From assembly GCA_946415365.1 (NCBI GenBank), contig CAMKSE010000008.1:62001-126000 (forward strand): a stretch of DNA of 64,000 nt. Direction: 5' to 3'. How positions within the stretch are numbered: the first letter of the stretch is position 1; every line of letters starts with the position of its first letter. This DNA is from an uncultured Prevotellaceae bacterium. GTDB taxonomy: Bacteria > Bacteroidota > Bacteroidia > Bacteroidales > Bacteroidaceae. Positions 51,873 to 60,757 of this stretch are shown one piece after another. Both the position numbers and the translations under genes were made by a program. The notes beneath the pieces were generated by a model, which made no database searches, was not told the origin of the DNA, and saw only the letters and a list, made by a program, of their open reading frames with translations.

Positions 51873-52973
51873 ATGGGAAAAGGGATTTTTTTGACAGCGT
51901 TGGCTGCAGGTTTCGGAATATTGCTGGTCACGTCGTGCGGTGAGGAGAAGCAGCGGAAGCAGGATGGTGCTCAATACCAGACGATGGTGGTGAGCCGGAA
52001 GGACGTGACGCTAGAGCGTCAATACAGTGGAAGAATGACTGGTCGTCAAATTGTGGAGGTACGCCCTCAGGTGTCGGGCTGCATCACACGTATCCTGACG
52101 GAGGAAGGCAAGGCTGTCAGCAAGGGACAGACGTTGTTCGTGATAGATCAGGTGCCTTACCGTGCAGCGCTGGAGGTGGCTGTGGCTGCCCGCAAGAGTG
52201 CGGAGGCAAGGCTCGCCACGGCGCGTATGAACTACGAGAACGAGGCTCGGCTGCAGAATGAACATGTGGTGGGCGATGTCTCGGTACAGTCGATGCACAA
52301 TGCCCTGCTTGAGGCAGAGGCGGCATTGGCACAGGCCAAAGCACAGGAGGTGAACGCACGCAATAATCTGAGTTATACCGAAGTGAAAAGTCCTGTCAGC
52401 GGCGTGGCGTCGATGATTCCCTGGCATGTGGGATCACTCGTCAGCAGCACCATCAGTGAGCCGCTGGTGACGGTAGCTGACGACTCGGAGATGTATGTCT
52501 ACTTTAGCATCAATGAGAAGCAGACACTTGATCTCATCTCGCAATATGGCTCTATCAACGAGTTTATTGCGAAGGCTCCGGCAGTCGGTCTTCGCCTGAG
52601 CAACGGACAGGAGTACGAACAGAAAGGACGCATCAGTGCCGTCAGCGGAACAGTTGATGCACAGACAGGAGCCGTCACGCTGCGTGCCACCTTCCCCAAC
52701 GCGAAGGGTCTGCTGCACCATGGGGGCAGCTGCACCGTGATTGTTCCTAATCACCGTCGGCAATGCATCGTTATTCCTCAGGAGGCTACCTACGAACTGC
52801 AGAACCGTATGTTTGTGTATCGTGTCGTCGATGGCAAGACGAAAGCGACGGCTGTTACTCTGATGCCGCAGAACAACGGTCGTGAATATGTCGTGGAACA
52901 GGGTATCAGCGAGGGGGACACCATCATTGCCGAAGGTGCAGGACTGCTGAGAGAGGGGATAGAAGTAAAGTAG
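51873..52973 (+). CDS. RND efflux periplasmic adaptor (membrane fusion lipoprotein)
   Basis: 366 residues from ATG 51873; an in-frame GTG at 51870 is less likely. Lipobox LLVTSC. Layout as in AcrA/MexA: beta-barrel start (VTLERQYSGRMTGRQIVEVRPQVSGCI), lipoyl halves (ITRILTEEGKAVSKGQTLFVID and NNLSYTEVKSPVSGVASMI), an intervening helical hairpin (about 85-140), and a C-terminal barrel and proximal domain. It links the inner-membrane pump 21 bp downstream to an outer-membrane channel. No TolC-type gene is in the window. Confidence 0.93.
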   Translation: MGKGIFLTALAAGFGILLVTSCGEEKQRKQDGAQYQTMVVSRKDVTLERQYSGRMTGRQIVEVRPQVSGCITRILTEEGKAVSKGQTLFVIDQVPYRAALEVAVAARKSAEARLATARMNYENEARLQNEHVVGDVSVQSMHNALLEAEAALAQAKAQEVNARNNLSYTEVKSPVSGVASMIPWHVGSLVSSTISEPLVTVADDSEMYVYFSINEKQTLDLISQYGSINEFIAKAPAVGLRLSNGQEYEQKGRISAVSGTVDAQTGAVTLRATFPNAKGLLHHGGSCTVIVPNHRRQCIVIPQEATYELQNRMFVYRVVDGKTKATAVTLMPQNNGREYVVEQGISEGDTIIAEGAGLLREGIEVK

Positions 52974-52994
52974 TTAAGAAGATAGAAGTAGTTA

Positions 52995-55900
52995 ATGAAC
53001 GTCAGGACTTTTATAGACAGGCCGATACTGTCAGGGGTAATCAGCGTGCTGATGGTGCTAGTGGGCATCATCGGACTGAGCCGATTGGCATTGGAGCAAT
53101 TCCCAGAGATTGCACCACCTACCGTCCGTATCATGGCATCATATACAGGTGCCAATGCTGAGACAGTGCAGAAGAGCGTCGTCGTACCTCTTGAGGAGGC
53201 CATCAATGGTGTGGAGGGCATGATGTACATGACCTCGACGGCCTCAAACAACGGTACTGCCTCTATCGGCATTTTCTTCCGTCAGGGTACAGACCCCAAT
53301 ATGGCAATGGTGAATGTACAGAATCGGGCTGCCACTGTGCAGGGCCGATTGCCGAGTGACGTGGTGAAGAGCGGTCTCACAGTGCGCAAGCGCCAGACGT
53401 CTAACATTAAACAGATTGCCGTCTATAGCCCAGACAGCACCTTCGATCGTTCGTTTTTGGCCAACTATACGAAGATCAACATCGAGCCGCGCCTGAGCCG
53501 TATACCCGGTGTGGGCGAGGTGAACGTGATGGGTGCAGACTACAGTATGCGTATCTGGCTCGACCCGTTGAAGATGGCGCGCTATGGACTGACCCCCGCC
53601 GACGTAACTCAGGTGCTCAACGAGCAGAACGTCGAGGTGGCTACGGGAACGCTGGGTGCTGAGAGCAAGAACACGTTTCAGTATGTGCTGAAATACCGGG
53701 GCCGTTACGAGGAAGAACAGGAGTACGAGAACCTTGTCATCCGTTCACTGCCTGACGGCGACGTGCTGCGTATTGGCGATATCGCCCGTGTGGAACTCGG
53801 TTCGCAGAATTATAATATAATAGGTGAGACCAACGGTAGTCCGGGCATTAACATCAGTATTAACCAGGTAGCAGGTTCGAATGCCAACGAAATCATCAAG
53901 CAGATTGACCGTGAAGTGGAGGAGATACGCGGATCATTACCACCGGGCATTGTCATCGAGGACTTGGAGAGTAAAAAGGACTTCCTTGATGCATCGATAG
54001 CCAGTGTGGTGGAGACGTTGCTCGAAGCTTTGTTGCTGGTCATCCTCGTGGTATGGCTGTTCCTTGGCAGCTGGCGTGCCACCGTCATTCCAGCCATCGC
54101 CATCGTCGTGTCCCTGATTGCCACCCTGGCCGTCATCTATGCCATCGGCTTCTCGTTGAACATGCTGACACTCTTCGCCCTCGTATTGGTTATCGGCACG
54201 GTGGTGGATGATGCCATCGTCGTGGTAGAGGCGGTGCAAGCGAGGTTGGAAAATAAAGACGGGACATCAGACTCTAAACTTCTGACTGAGCAAGCTATGC
54301 ACAGCATAACGTCGGCACTCATTACCACCACACTTGTGTTCATGGCTGTTTTTGTGCCAGTCTGTTTTATCGGTGGTGTCACGGGAACCTTTTATACGCA
54401 GTTCGGTCTCACGATGGCCATCGCCGTAGCCATCTCGCTGTTCAATGCCCTGACCCTCTCGCCAGCACTCTCGGCTATCATCATGAAAGACCAGCCACCG
54501 ACACGTTTCCATGCACGTTTCAACGCTATCTTCATGTCGCTGTCAGGACGATACAAGCACGCTGTCACCGGCTTTATCAATCGCAAGGTCCTCGCTGCAG
54601 CCCTTGTCGTCGTTGCCATCCTCGTTCTGGGATGGATGATGCGTACTACTCGTACCGGCCTCGTACCCAACGAGGATATGGGTACCGTATTTATCAATGT
54701 GCAGGCATCGCCGGGAAGCAGTCTGCAGCAGACCTATGGTATATTAAAAGAGGTGGAGGCCCGTATCAAAGACCTGCCGCAGTTACGTATCTATTCGCTT
54801 ATTGCCGGTAACAGCAACAACTTTGAGCAGTCGTCGTCGAATGGTAACTTTACGCTGAAACTCAAAAAGTGGGGTGAGCGTAAGGGTAAAGGTGATGACG
54901 TGCAAAGCATCGTCGACGAGATATACCGTCGTACTGCTGACATTGCCAATGCGAGGATCCAGGTGAACACGCAAAATATGTTGCCGGGCTTTGGCCGTAT
55001 CAACGGCTTTGAGATGCACGTACAGGACAAGCACGGCGGTACCATCAATGACCTCCTTGGATACACGAACAGATTGATTGCCGCACTGAACGAACGGCCG
55101 GAGATCAGTCGTGCCTACACCAACTTCTCGTTGAAGTATCCGCAGTACCGTGTAGAAGTGGATGCAGCTCTATGTAAGCGTCGTGGTGTGTCTCCCAGTG
55201 ACGTGCTGTCGGCCCTCAGCGGTTATGTTGGTGGCTTGTATGCCTCAAACTTCGTACGCTTCACCAAACTTTACCGCGTCATGGTGCAGGCTTCGCCGGA
55301 GTATCGTCTCGATACTGAGTCGCTGAACAATATCTTCGTGCGAACCAATAGTGGCGAGATGTCACCCATCGGACAGTATCTGACCCTGACGCGTGTCTAT
55401 GGCTCTGAGACGCTCTCTCGCTTCAACCTTTTTCCCAGCATCAACGTTGGTGGTACGGCGGCCGAGGGCTATAGTAGTGGTCAGGCAATTAATGCCATCC
55501 GCGAGACAGCCGCAGAAGTATTGCCAGAAGGCTATGGTTATGAGTTTGGTGGTATGACCCGTGAAGAGGCATCGTCGCAGAACACCACCGCATTGGTCTT
55601 CGTACTCTGCATCGTGTTTATCTACCTCATCCTTTGCGCCCTTTATGAGAGTCTGTTCATTCCCCTTGCCGTCATCTTGAGCGTACCTTTCGGACTAGCT
55701 GGTTCCTTCCTCTTTGCCTGGATGTGGGGACTCGAGAACAACATCTACATGCAGACGGGTCTTATCATGCTCATCGGCCTTTTGTCGAAGACAGCTATTC
55801 TGCTTACTGAGTATGCCACGACGCGTCGTCGTCAGGGCATGGGTATCATCGAGGCAGCACTCGATGCTGCAGCAGTCCGTCTGCGTCCCATCTTGATGAC

Positions 55901-56084
55901 CTCACTCACGATGGTCTTTGGTCTGTTGCCTCTCGCACTCGCCACAGGTGTCGGCGCCAACGGCAATCATTCCCTCGGCGTGGGTACTATCGGTGGTATG
56001 GTTGTGGGTACTATCGCCCTGATTTTCATTGTCCCCGTCCTCTTTGTCATCTTCCAGACCATCGAAGAACGGTTTAAACGATAG
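52995..56084 (+). CDS. RND multidrug efflux transporter, HAE1 (AcrB-like)
   Basis: 1029 residues, normal for AcrB. N-terminal MNVRTFIDRPILSGVISVLMVLVG, porter-domain start QFPEIAPPTVRIMASYTGANAETV, the helix-4 proton-relay Asp pair in GTVVDDAIVVVEAV (about 405-418), the helix-10 Lys in GLLSKTAILLTEYA, and the second six-helix bundle near the C-terminus. It exports drugs, bile acids or detergents using the proton gradient with the adaptor upstream. It ends 5 bp from the convergent asnB. An outer-membrane factor must come from elsewhere. Confidence 0.95.
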   Translation: MNVRTFIDRPILSGVISVLMVLVGIIGLSRLALEQFPEIAPPTVRIMASYTGANAETVQKSVVVPLEEAINGVEGMMYMTSTASNNGTASIGIFFRQGTDPNMAMVNVQNRAATVQGRLPSDVVKSGLTVRKRQTSNIKQIAVYSPDSTFDRSFLANYTKINIEPRLSRIPGVGEVNVMGADYSMRIWLDPLKMARYGLTPADVTQVLNEQNVEVATGTLGAESKNTFQYVLKYRGRYEEEQEYENLVIRSLPDGDVLRIGDIARVELGSQNYNIIGETNGSPGINISINQVAGSNANEIIKQIDREVEEIRGSLPPGIVIEDLESKKDFLDASIASVVETLLEALLLVILVVWLFLGSWRATVIPAIAIVVSLIATLAVIYAIGFSLNMLTLFALVLVIGTVVDDAIVVVEAVQARLENKDGTSDSKLLTEQAMHSITSALITTTLVFMAVFVPVCFIGGVTGTFYTQFGLTMAIAVAISLFNALTLSPALSAIIMKDQPPTRFHARFNAIFMSLSGRYKHAVTGFINRKVLAAALVVVAILVLGWMMRTTRTGLVPNEDMGTVFINVQASPGSSLQQTYGILKEVEARIKDLPQLRIYSLIAGNSNNFEQSSSNGNFTLKLKKWGERKGKGDDVQSIVDEIYRRTADIANARIQVNTQNMLPGFGRINGFEMHVQDKHGGTINDLLGYTNRLIAALNERPEISRAYTNFSLKYPQYRVEVDAALCKRRGVSPSDVLSALSGYVGGLYASNFVRFTKLYRVMVQASPEYRLDTESLNNIFVRTNSGEMSPIGQYLTLTRVYGSETLSRFNLFPSINVGGTAAEGYSSGQAINAIRETAAEVLPEGYGYEFGGMTREEASSQNTTALVFVLCIVFIYLILCALYESLFIPLAVILSVPFGLAGSFLFAWMWGLENNIYMQTGLIMLIGLLSKTAILLTEYATTRRRQGMGIIEAALDAAAVRLRPILMTSLTMVFGLLPLALATGVGANGNHSLGVGTIGGMVVGTIALIFIVPVLFVIFQTIEERFKR

Positions 56085-56089
56085 AATAA

Positions 56090-57754
56090 TCAATAGGCTT
56101 GCTCATGCACACCTTTGACGGCACGGCCGGAAGGATCGTTCATGCCCTTGAAGGCGGCATCCCATTCGAGGGCGATGGCAGTAGAACAGGCGACGCTGGC
56201 TTCCGATGGGACGCTCTTGGCAGCAGAGTCAGATGGGAAGTGTTCAGCGAAGATGCTGCGATAGTAGTATTCTTCCTTGTTCTTTGGCGGATTGATGGGG
56301 AAACGCTCTGCAGCATGGGACATCTGCTCATCTGATACAGCCTCAGCAGTGATTTGTTTGAGGGTGTCAATCCATGAATAGCCGACACCATCGCTGAACT
56401 GTTCCTTTTGTCGCCAGGCGACTTCTTTGGGCAGCATATCGGCAAAGGCCTCGCGGACAATCTTCTTTTCCATCGTCGAACCTGGACACATCTTAGCCTC
56501 AGGGTTGGTGCGCATGGCGACATCGAGGAATTCCTTGTCGAGGAAAGGCACGCGACCCTCAACACCCCAAGCACTCAGACTCTTGTTGGCGCGCAGGCAA
56601 TCGTACATGTATAGTTTGCCGAGTTTACGAACGGTCTCCTCATGAAAGTCTTTTGCCGTTGGTGCCTTATGAAAATAGAGGTAACCACCGAAAATCTCAT
56701 CTGCGCCCTCGCCTGAGAGCACCATCTTGATACCCATCGACTTGATGACACGAGCCAACAAGTACATCGGCGTGGAGGCACGGACGGTGGTGACATCGTA
56801 GGTCTCGATGAAATAGATGACATCGCGGATGGCATCAAGACCTTCCTGAATGGTATAGTTGATCTCGTGGTGTACGGTGCCGATATGGTCGGCTACGAGT
56901 TTCGCCTTTGCCAAGTCAGGGGCACCTTTCAGGCCTACGGCAAACGAGTGCAGACGGGGCCAGTAGGCTTTCGTCTTCGAGTCATCCTCGATACGCATCT
57001 CTGAGTATTTCTCAGCAATAGCAGAAATGACAGATGAATCCAAACCACCGCTCAAAAGCACGCCATAAGGTACGTCTGACATCAACTGACGCTTCACGGC
57101 ATCCTCTAATGCATCGTGGATGGCCTCAACAGAAGCAGGGTTATCCTTCACAGCATCATACTGCATCCAGTCGCGACGGTAGTACCATTTCTGACCTGGA
57201 TCAACACTCCAATAATAGTGTCCTGGTTTAAATGGCTCGTAACGCTCGCACTGACCTTCGAGAGCCTTCAACTCAGAGGCTACATACACCGTGCCGTCGC
57301 TGTCGTATCCAATATAAAGAGGTATTACACCGATGGGGTCGCGGGCAATGAGGAACTCGTTGCGCTCTTCGTCGTAAAGCACAAAGGCAAAGATGCCACT
57401 CAGGTCTTCGAGGAAGTTGATACCCTTCTCGCGATAGAGGGCCAGAATCACTTCACAGTCAGAGCCTGTCTGGAACTCATACTGTCCGGCAAAACGACGG
57501 CGGATTTCCTGATGGTTATAGATCTCACCATTCACAGCCAAGACCTGCTTCTTATCAGGACTGTAAAGGGGCTGTCCGCCTGATTCTGGATCCACGATGC
57601 TCAGTCGCTCATGGGCGAGAATGGCGCTTCCACCACAATAAATACCACTCCAGTCAGGTCCGCGATGACGGATCTTCTGACTCATCTTTAACGCTTTATC
57701 ACGAAGAGCATGCGTCTGCTCCTTTACATTCAATATTGCTACGATTCCACACAT
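56090..57754 (-). CDS. asnB: Asparagine synthase, glutamine-hydrolysing
   Basis: Aspartate + glutamine + ATP to asparagine. 554 residues. Glutaminase domain with N-terminal nucleophile Cys2 (MCGIVAILN), HRGPDWSG, RLSIVDPESGGQPL and NGEIYNH; synthetase domain with ATP-binding VLLSGGLDSSVISA (about 232-245) and LSGEGADEIFGGY. Residues about 520-554 are less conserved, including ACSTAIALEWDAAFKGMNDPSGRAV. It is last in a leftward cluster of glutamine-dependent enzymes, 74 bp after the short carB. Confidence 0.96.
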   Translation of the reverse strand: MCGIVAILNVKEQTHALRDKALKMSQKIRHRGPDWSGIYCGGSAILAHERLSIVDPESGGQPLYSPDKKQVLAVNGEIYNHQEIRRRFAGQYEFQTGSDCEVILALYREKGINFLEDLSGIFAFVLYDEERNEFLIARDPIGVIPLYIGYDSDGTVYVASELKALEGQCERYEPFKPGHYYWSVDPGQKWYYRRDWMQYDAVKDNPASVEAIHDALEDAVKRQLMSDVPYGVLLSGGLDSSVISAIAEKYSEMRIEDDSKTKAYWPRLHSFAVGLKGAPDLAKAKLVADHIGTVHHEINYTIQEGLDAIRDVIYFIETYDVTTVRASTPMYLLARVIKSMGIKMVLSGEGADEIFGGYLYFHKAPTAKDFHEETVRKLGKLYMYDCLRANKSLSAWGVEGRVPFLDKEFLDVAMRTNPEAKMCPGSTMEKKIVREAFADMLPKEVAWRQKEQFSDGVGYSWIDTLKQITAEAVSDEQMSHAAERFPINPPKNKEEYYYRSIFAEHFPSDSAAKSVPSEASVACSTAIALEWDAAFKGMNDPSGRAVKGVHEQAY

Positions 57755-57757
57755 ATT

Positions 57758-57828
57758 CTTATTTATTTTTCAATTTGACAATTTTCGATTTGACGTTATT
57801 TCGTTATATCGTTTTTACGTTATGACGA
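57758..57828. repeat. AT-rich CGTTAT/CAATTTGA repeat spacer where the second half of carB is missing
   Basis: The 74 bp between the carB stop and asnB contain ATTTGACG- and CGTTATTT-like units and no coding sequence similar to CarB. A related CGTTAT run lies between purF and pyrG (62499-62530). Confidence 0.7.
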
Positions 57829-59526
57829 TTAAAGATAGGAAAGATAGAGATAATTGGTTTGAGCGGGGTATTCCGCTGCGAGGGTGTCAATCTGATTGAC
57901 GGTAGGTACGAGTCCCAACATCTTACGCCATTTGCGGATAGTGAGGCCGGCTTGTTCCATCTTCATACGATTCTCTAAGCCGATGGCGCGGGCAATCTGA
58001 AAATCGGAAAAGCCATAGACCTTGGCAGCACGCAACAGCAGGGCCACCTCTGGCGACTGCAAGTACTCCTTAAACTCACTCGGCTCCATAAACTCTGAGA
58101 TCTCAGAAAGATGGGTGTACCCTTTCAGTTGCTGGTCGATATCCACGATATGCTTCAGTTTCTGCAAGAACCAACGGTCAATCATCGTTAACTGATGAAT
58201 TTGTTCGATGGTATAGCCAATCTTCAAGGCCTTCGACACCACGAAAATTCGCATATCCGTAGGTTCATGCAAGGACTTCTCAATATCAGGAATCTTGATG
58301 GCGTGATTCTCAACAAAACCGTGCATGCCTTGTCCAATCATACGCAAGCCCTTTTGCAGCGCCTCCTCGAAGGTTCGACCAATCGCCATTACCTCACCCA
58401 CACTTTTCATCGACGAGCCAAGTTGACGCTTGACACCTTGGAACTTAGTCAAATCCCAACGGGGAATCTTGACGACCACATAGTCGAGGGCTGGTTCGAA
58501 GAAGGCACTCGTTGTCTTCGTCACAGAGTTCTTCAAGTCGAAGAGGCCATAGCCGAGGCCAAGTTTGGCAGCGACAAAGGCTAAGGGATAGCCAGTTGCC
58601 TTCGATGCCAGAGCAGAAGAACGACTCAGACGGGCGTTCACCTCGATGACGCGATAGTCCTCTGAGTTGGGGTCGAGCGCATACTGCACGTTACACTCGC
58701 CTACGATACCAATGTGACGGATAATCTTGATGGCCAACGCGCGCAGTTTATGATACTCGCTATTGGTAAGCGTCTGCGACGGAGCCACCACAATCGACTC
58801 ACCCGTATGAATACCCAGTGGGTCGAAGTTCTCCATATTACAAACGGTGATGCAGTTGTCATACTTGTCGCGCACCACTTCGTATTCTATTTCTTTCCAA
58901 CCTTTCAGCGACTTCTCCACCAGCACCTGTGGCGAGAATGAGAAGGCTTCCTCGGCCTGTGCTAACAATTCGTCTTCGTTGTCGCAGAAACCTGAACCCA
59001 GACCACCAAGGGCGTAGGCTGCTCTTAATATCACTGGGAAGCCTAATTCATGTGCCGCTTTTTGCACCTCTTCGACGGTAGAACAGGCCTCACTTTTGAT
59101 GGTCTTCACGCCAATCTCATCGAGACGCTTCACAAACAGGTCGCGGTCTTCTGTATCGATGATGGCCTGAACGGGCGTGCCTAATACCTCGACGCCGTAT
59201 TTCTCGAGCACGCCTTTTTCGTAGAGTTCGACACCACAGTTGAGTGCCGTTTGTCCACCAAAACTCAAAAGGATGCCGTCAGGACGTTCTTTTTCAATGA
59301 CGCGCTCCACAAACTCGGCCTTCACGGGTTGGAAATACACCGTATCAGCCACGCCTTTCGAAGTCTGCACCGTTGCGATATTGGGGTTGATCAGCACCGA
59401 ATGAATGCCTTCTTCCTTCAGTGCCTTCAATGCCTGAGCCCCGCTATAATCGAACTCTCCCGCCTGACCTATCTTCAACGCTCCAGAGCCTAACAATAAA
59501 ACTTTCTTTATCTTATCCTTATCCAT
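57829..59526 (-). CDS. carB: Half-length carbamoyl-phosphate synthase large subunit (N-terminal synthetase and oligomerisation domains only)
   Basis: 565 residues versus about 1070 usual. Begins [34 protein letters not shown] (first nucleotide site), with ATP-grasp signatures [55 protein letters not shown] and [24 protein letters not shown], then the helical oligomerisation domain (about 405-555) with [11 protein letters not shown] and [17 protein letters not shown]. It stops two or three residues after that boundary (TAA 57829-57831). The carbamate-phosphorylating half and the regulatory domain are absent here. Start 59526 is standard (MDKDKIKKV). It follows carA after 113 bp. Whether it works as a homodimer or with a second gene elsewhere is open. 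Confidence 0.93.
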   Translation of the reverse strand: MDKDKIKKVLLLGSGALKIGQAGEFDYSGAQALKALKEEGIHSVLINPNIATVQTSKGVADTVYFQPVKAEFVERVIEKERPDGILLSFGGQTALNCGVELYEKGVLEKYGVEVLGTPVQAIIDTEDRDLFVKRLDEIGVKTIKSEACSTVEEVQKAAHELGFPVILRAAYALGGLGSGFCDNEDELLAQAEEAFSFSPQVLVEKSLKGWKEIEYEVVRDKYDNCITVCNMENFDPLGIHTGESIVVAPSQTLTNSEYHKLRALAIKIIRHIGIVGECNVQYALDPNSEDYRVIEVNARLSRSSALASKATGYPLAFVAAKLGLGYGLFDLKNSVTKTTSAFFEPALDYVVVKIPRWDLTKFQGVKRQLGSSMKSVGEVMAIGRTFEEALQKGLRMIGQGMHGFVENHAIKIPDIEKSLHEPTDMRIFVVSKALKIGYTIEQIHQLTMIDRWFLQKLKHIVDIDQQLKGYTHLSEISEFMEPSEFKEYLQSPEVALLLRAAKVYGFSDFQIARAIGLENRMKMEQAGLTIRKWRKMLGLVPTVNQIDTLAAEYPAQTNYLYLSYL

Positions 59527-59539
59527 AACATCTATTCTT

Positions 59540-59639
59540 TATCTTACAACGAATTAAAACGAATTTCACGAATTTTACGAATTCTATTTTTCTAATCTCA
59601 CGAATTATTATTTAATTTGTCCAATTTGTGTAATTCGTC
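59540..59639. repeat. ACGAATTT-type degenerate repeat in the carA-carB gap
   Basis: About six degenerate ACGAATT(T) units plus an inverted run (AATTTGT, AATTCGT) fill this gap. The AATTCGT copies face the ACGAATT copies, so the transcript could fold on itself. Confidence 0.7.
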
Positions 59640-60752
59640 TTAATTCGTTGCTGTTAATAACATCTTCGTAAACTCATCAAAGAGGAATTCCGTGTCGACA
59701 GGTCCTGAACAAGCCTCTGGGTGGAATTGTGCTGACATCCAGGGATTGGTCTTGTGGCGGATGCCCTCATTCGAGCCGTCGTTCATATTCACGAACAGCG
59801 GTTCCCAATCTGAGGGCAATGTCGAGTCATCGACCGCATAACCGTGATTCTGCGAGGTGATAAAACATTGCGTCGTACCCATCTTCTGCACGGGTTGGTT
59901 GTGCGAACGATGACCGTATTTCAGTTTGTAGGTCTTGGCGCCTGCGGCCTTTGCCAGTAATTGGTTACCAAGACAGATACCCATACACGGACGTACAGTC
60001 TCATTGTTCAGGAACGTATGAATATTCGCTACCGTCTTGCTGCATTGTTCAGGATCACCAGGACCATTTGCCAAGAACAGCCCATCGAACTCTAATTGAT
60101 TGAAATCATAGTCCCAAGGCACACGCACCACCTCGATACCACGCTTAATCAGGCAACGGATGATATTCGCCTTCACACCACAATCGACAAGCACGACGCG
60201 ATGCTTCTTCTCGCCCTCAGGCTGATAGGTAATCACTTCCTTGCAACTCACCTTCTCTACCCAGTTCACGCTGCCGTACTCTTTTTCTGAGTACTCGGAA
60301 TCTTCGGAGTATTCAGAATGATCAGAAACGACAATTTTTCCCATCATCACACCGCTTTCTCGCAGCACCTTCGTCAGTCGTCTTGTGTCGATGCCTGTGA
60401 TGGCAGGTGTCTTTTCCCGTTTCAGCCAAGAAGCCAAACTCTCGCGCGCATTCCAGTGTGAATACGTCTCGCTATAATCGGCTACCACCAGCGCCTTCGC
60501 GTGAATCATCTCGCTCTCCATAAACAGCGGCAGACCGTTTTTACCTAAACCTGTATCAGGCACACCGTAGTTGCCTATCAACGGATAGGTCGTTACCAAT
60601 ATCTGACCCGCATAACTAGGGTCTGTCAGACTCTCTGGATAGCCCGTCATCGCGGTGTTGAACACCACCTCGCCAACTGTATTGGTATCATATCCGAACG
60701 ACCAGCCCACAAACTGACTGCCATCTTCGAGTATTAATCTTGCTATTTTCAT
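59640..60752 (-). CDS. carA: Carbamoyl-phosphate synthase small (glutaminase) subunit
   Basis: Supplies ammonia from glutamine to CarB for arginine and pyrimidine synthesis. 370 residues. N-terminal domain with GEVVFNTAMTGYPESLTDPSYAGQI and ITGIDTRRLTKVLRE; C-terminal class I glutaminase with nucleophile Cys in MGICLGNQLLA (about 254-264) and the His/Glu pair in SAQFHPEACSGP. Between them, about residues 142-158, is an acidic Ser/Glu/Tyr repeat (SEYSED, SEYSEK), probably a surface linker expansion. The gene is 5 bp downstream of purF. Confidence 0.95.
   Translation of the reverse strand: MKIARLILEDGSQFVGWSFGYDTNTVGEVVFNTAMTGYPESLTDPSYAGQILVTTYPLIGNYGVPDTGLGKNGLPLFMESEMIHAKALVVADYSETYSHWNARESLASWLKREKTPAITGIDTRRLTKVLRESGVMMGKIVVSDHSEYSEDSEYSEKEYGSVNWVEKVSCKEVITYQPEGEKKHRVVLVDCGVKANIIRCLIKRGIEVVRVPWDYDFNQLEFDGLFLANGPGDPEQCSKTVANIHTFLNNETVRPCMGICLGNQLLAKAAGAKTYKLKYGHRSHNQPVQKMGTTQCFITSQNHGYAVDDSTLPSDWEPLFVNMNDGSNEGIRHKTNPWMSAQFHPEACSGPVDTEFLFDEFTKMLLTATN
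60282..60322. repeat. In-frame 18-bp tandem duplication encoding SEYSED/SEYSEK in carA
   Basis: Two imperfect 18-bp units plus a partial third, built from TC(T/C)GA(A/G)TA(C/T)TC segments that are themselves near-palindromic. Confidence 0.7.
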
Positions 60753-60757
60753 TATAA

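Noticed and set aside
57755..57828. Frameshift or point stop as the cause of the short carB
   Set aside because: No remnant of the second half is present in any frame before asnB, so this is absence of the half, not a frameshift. Assembly collapse cannot be excluded.
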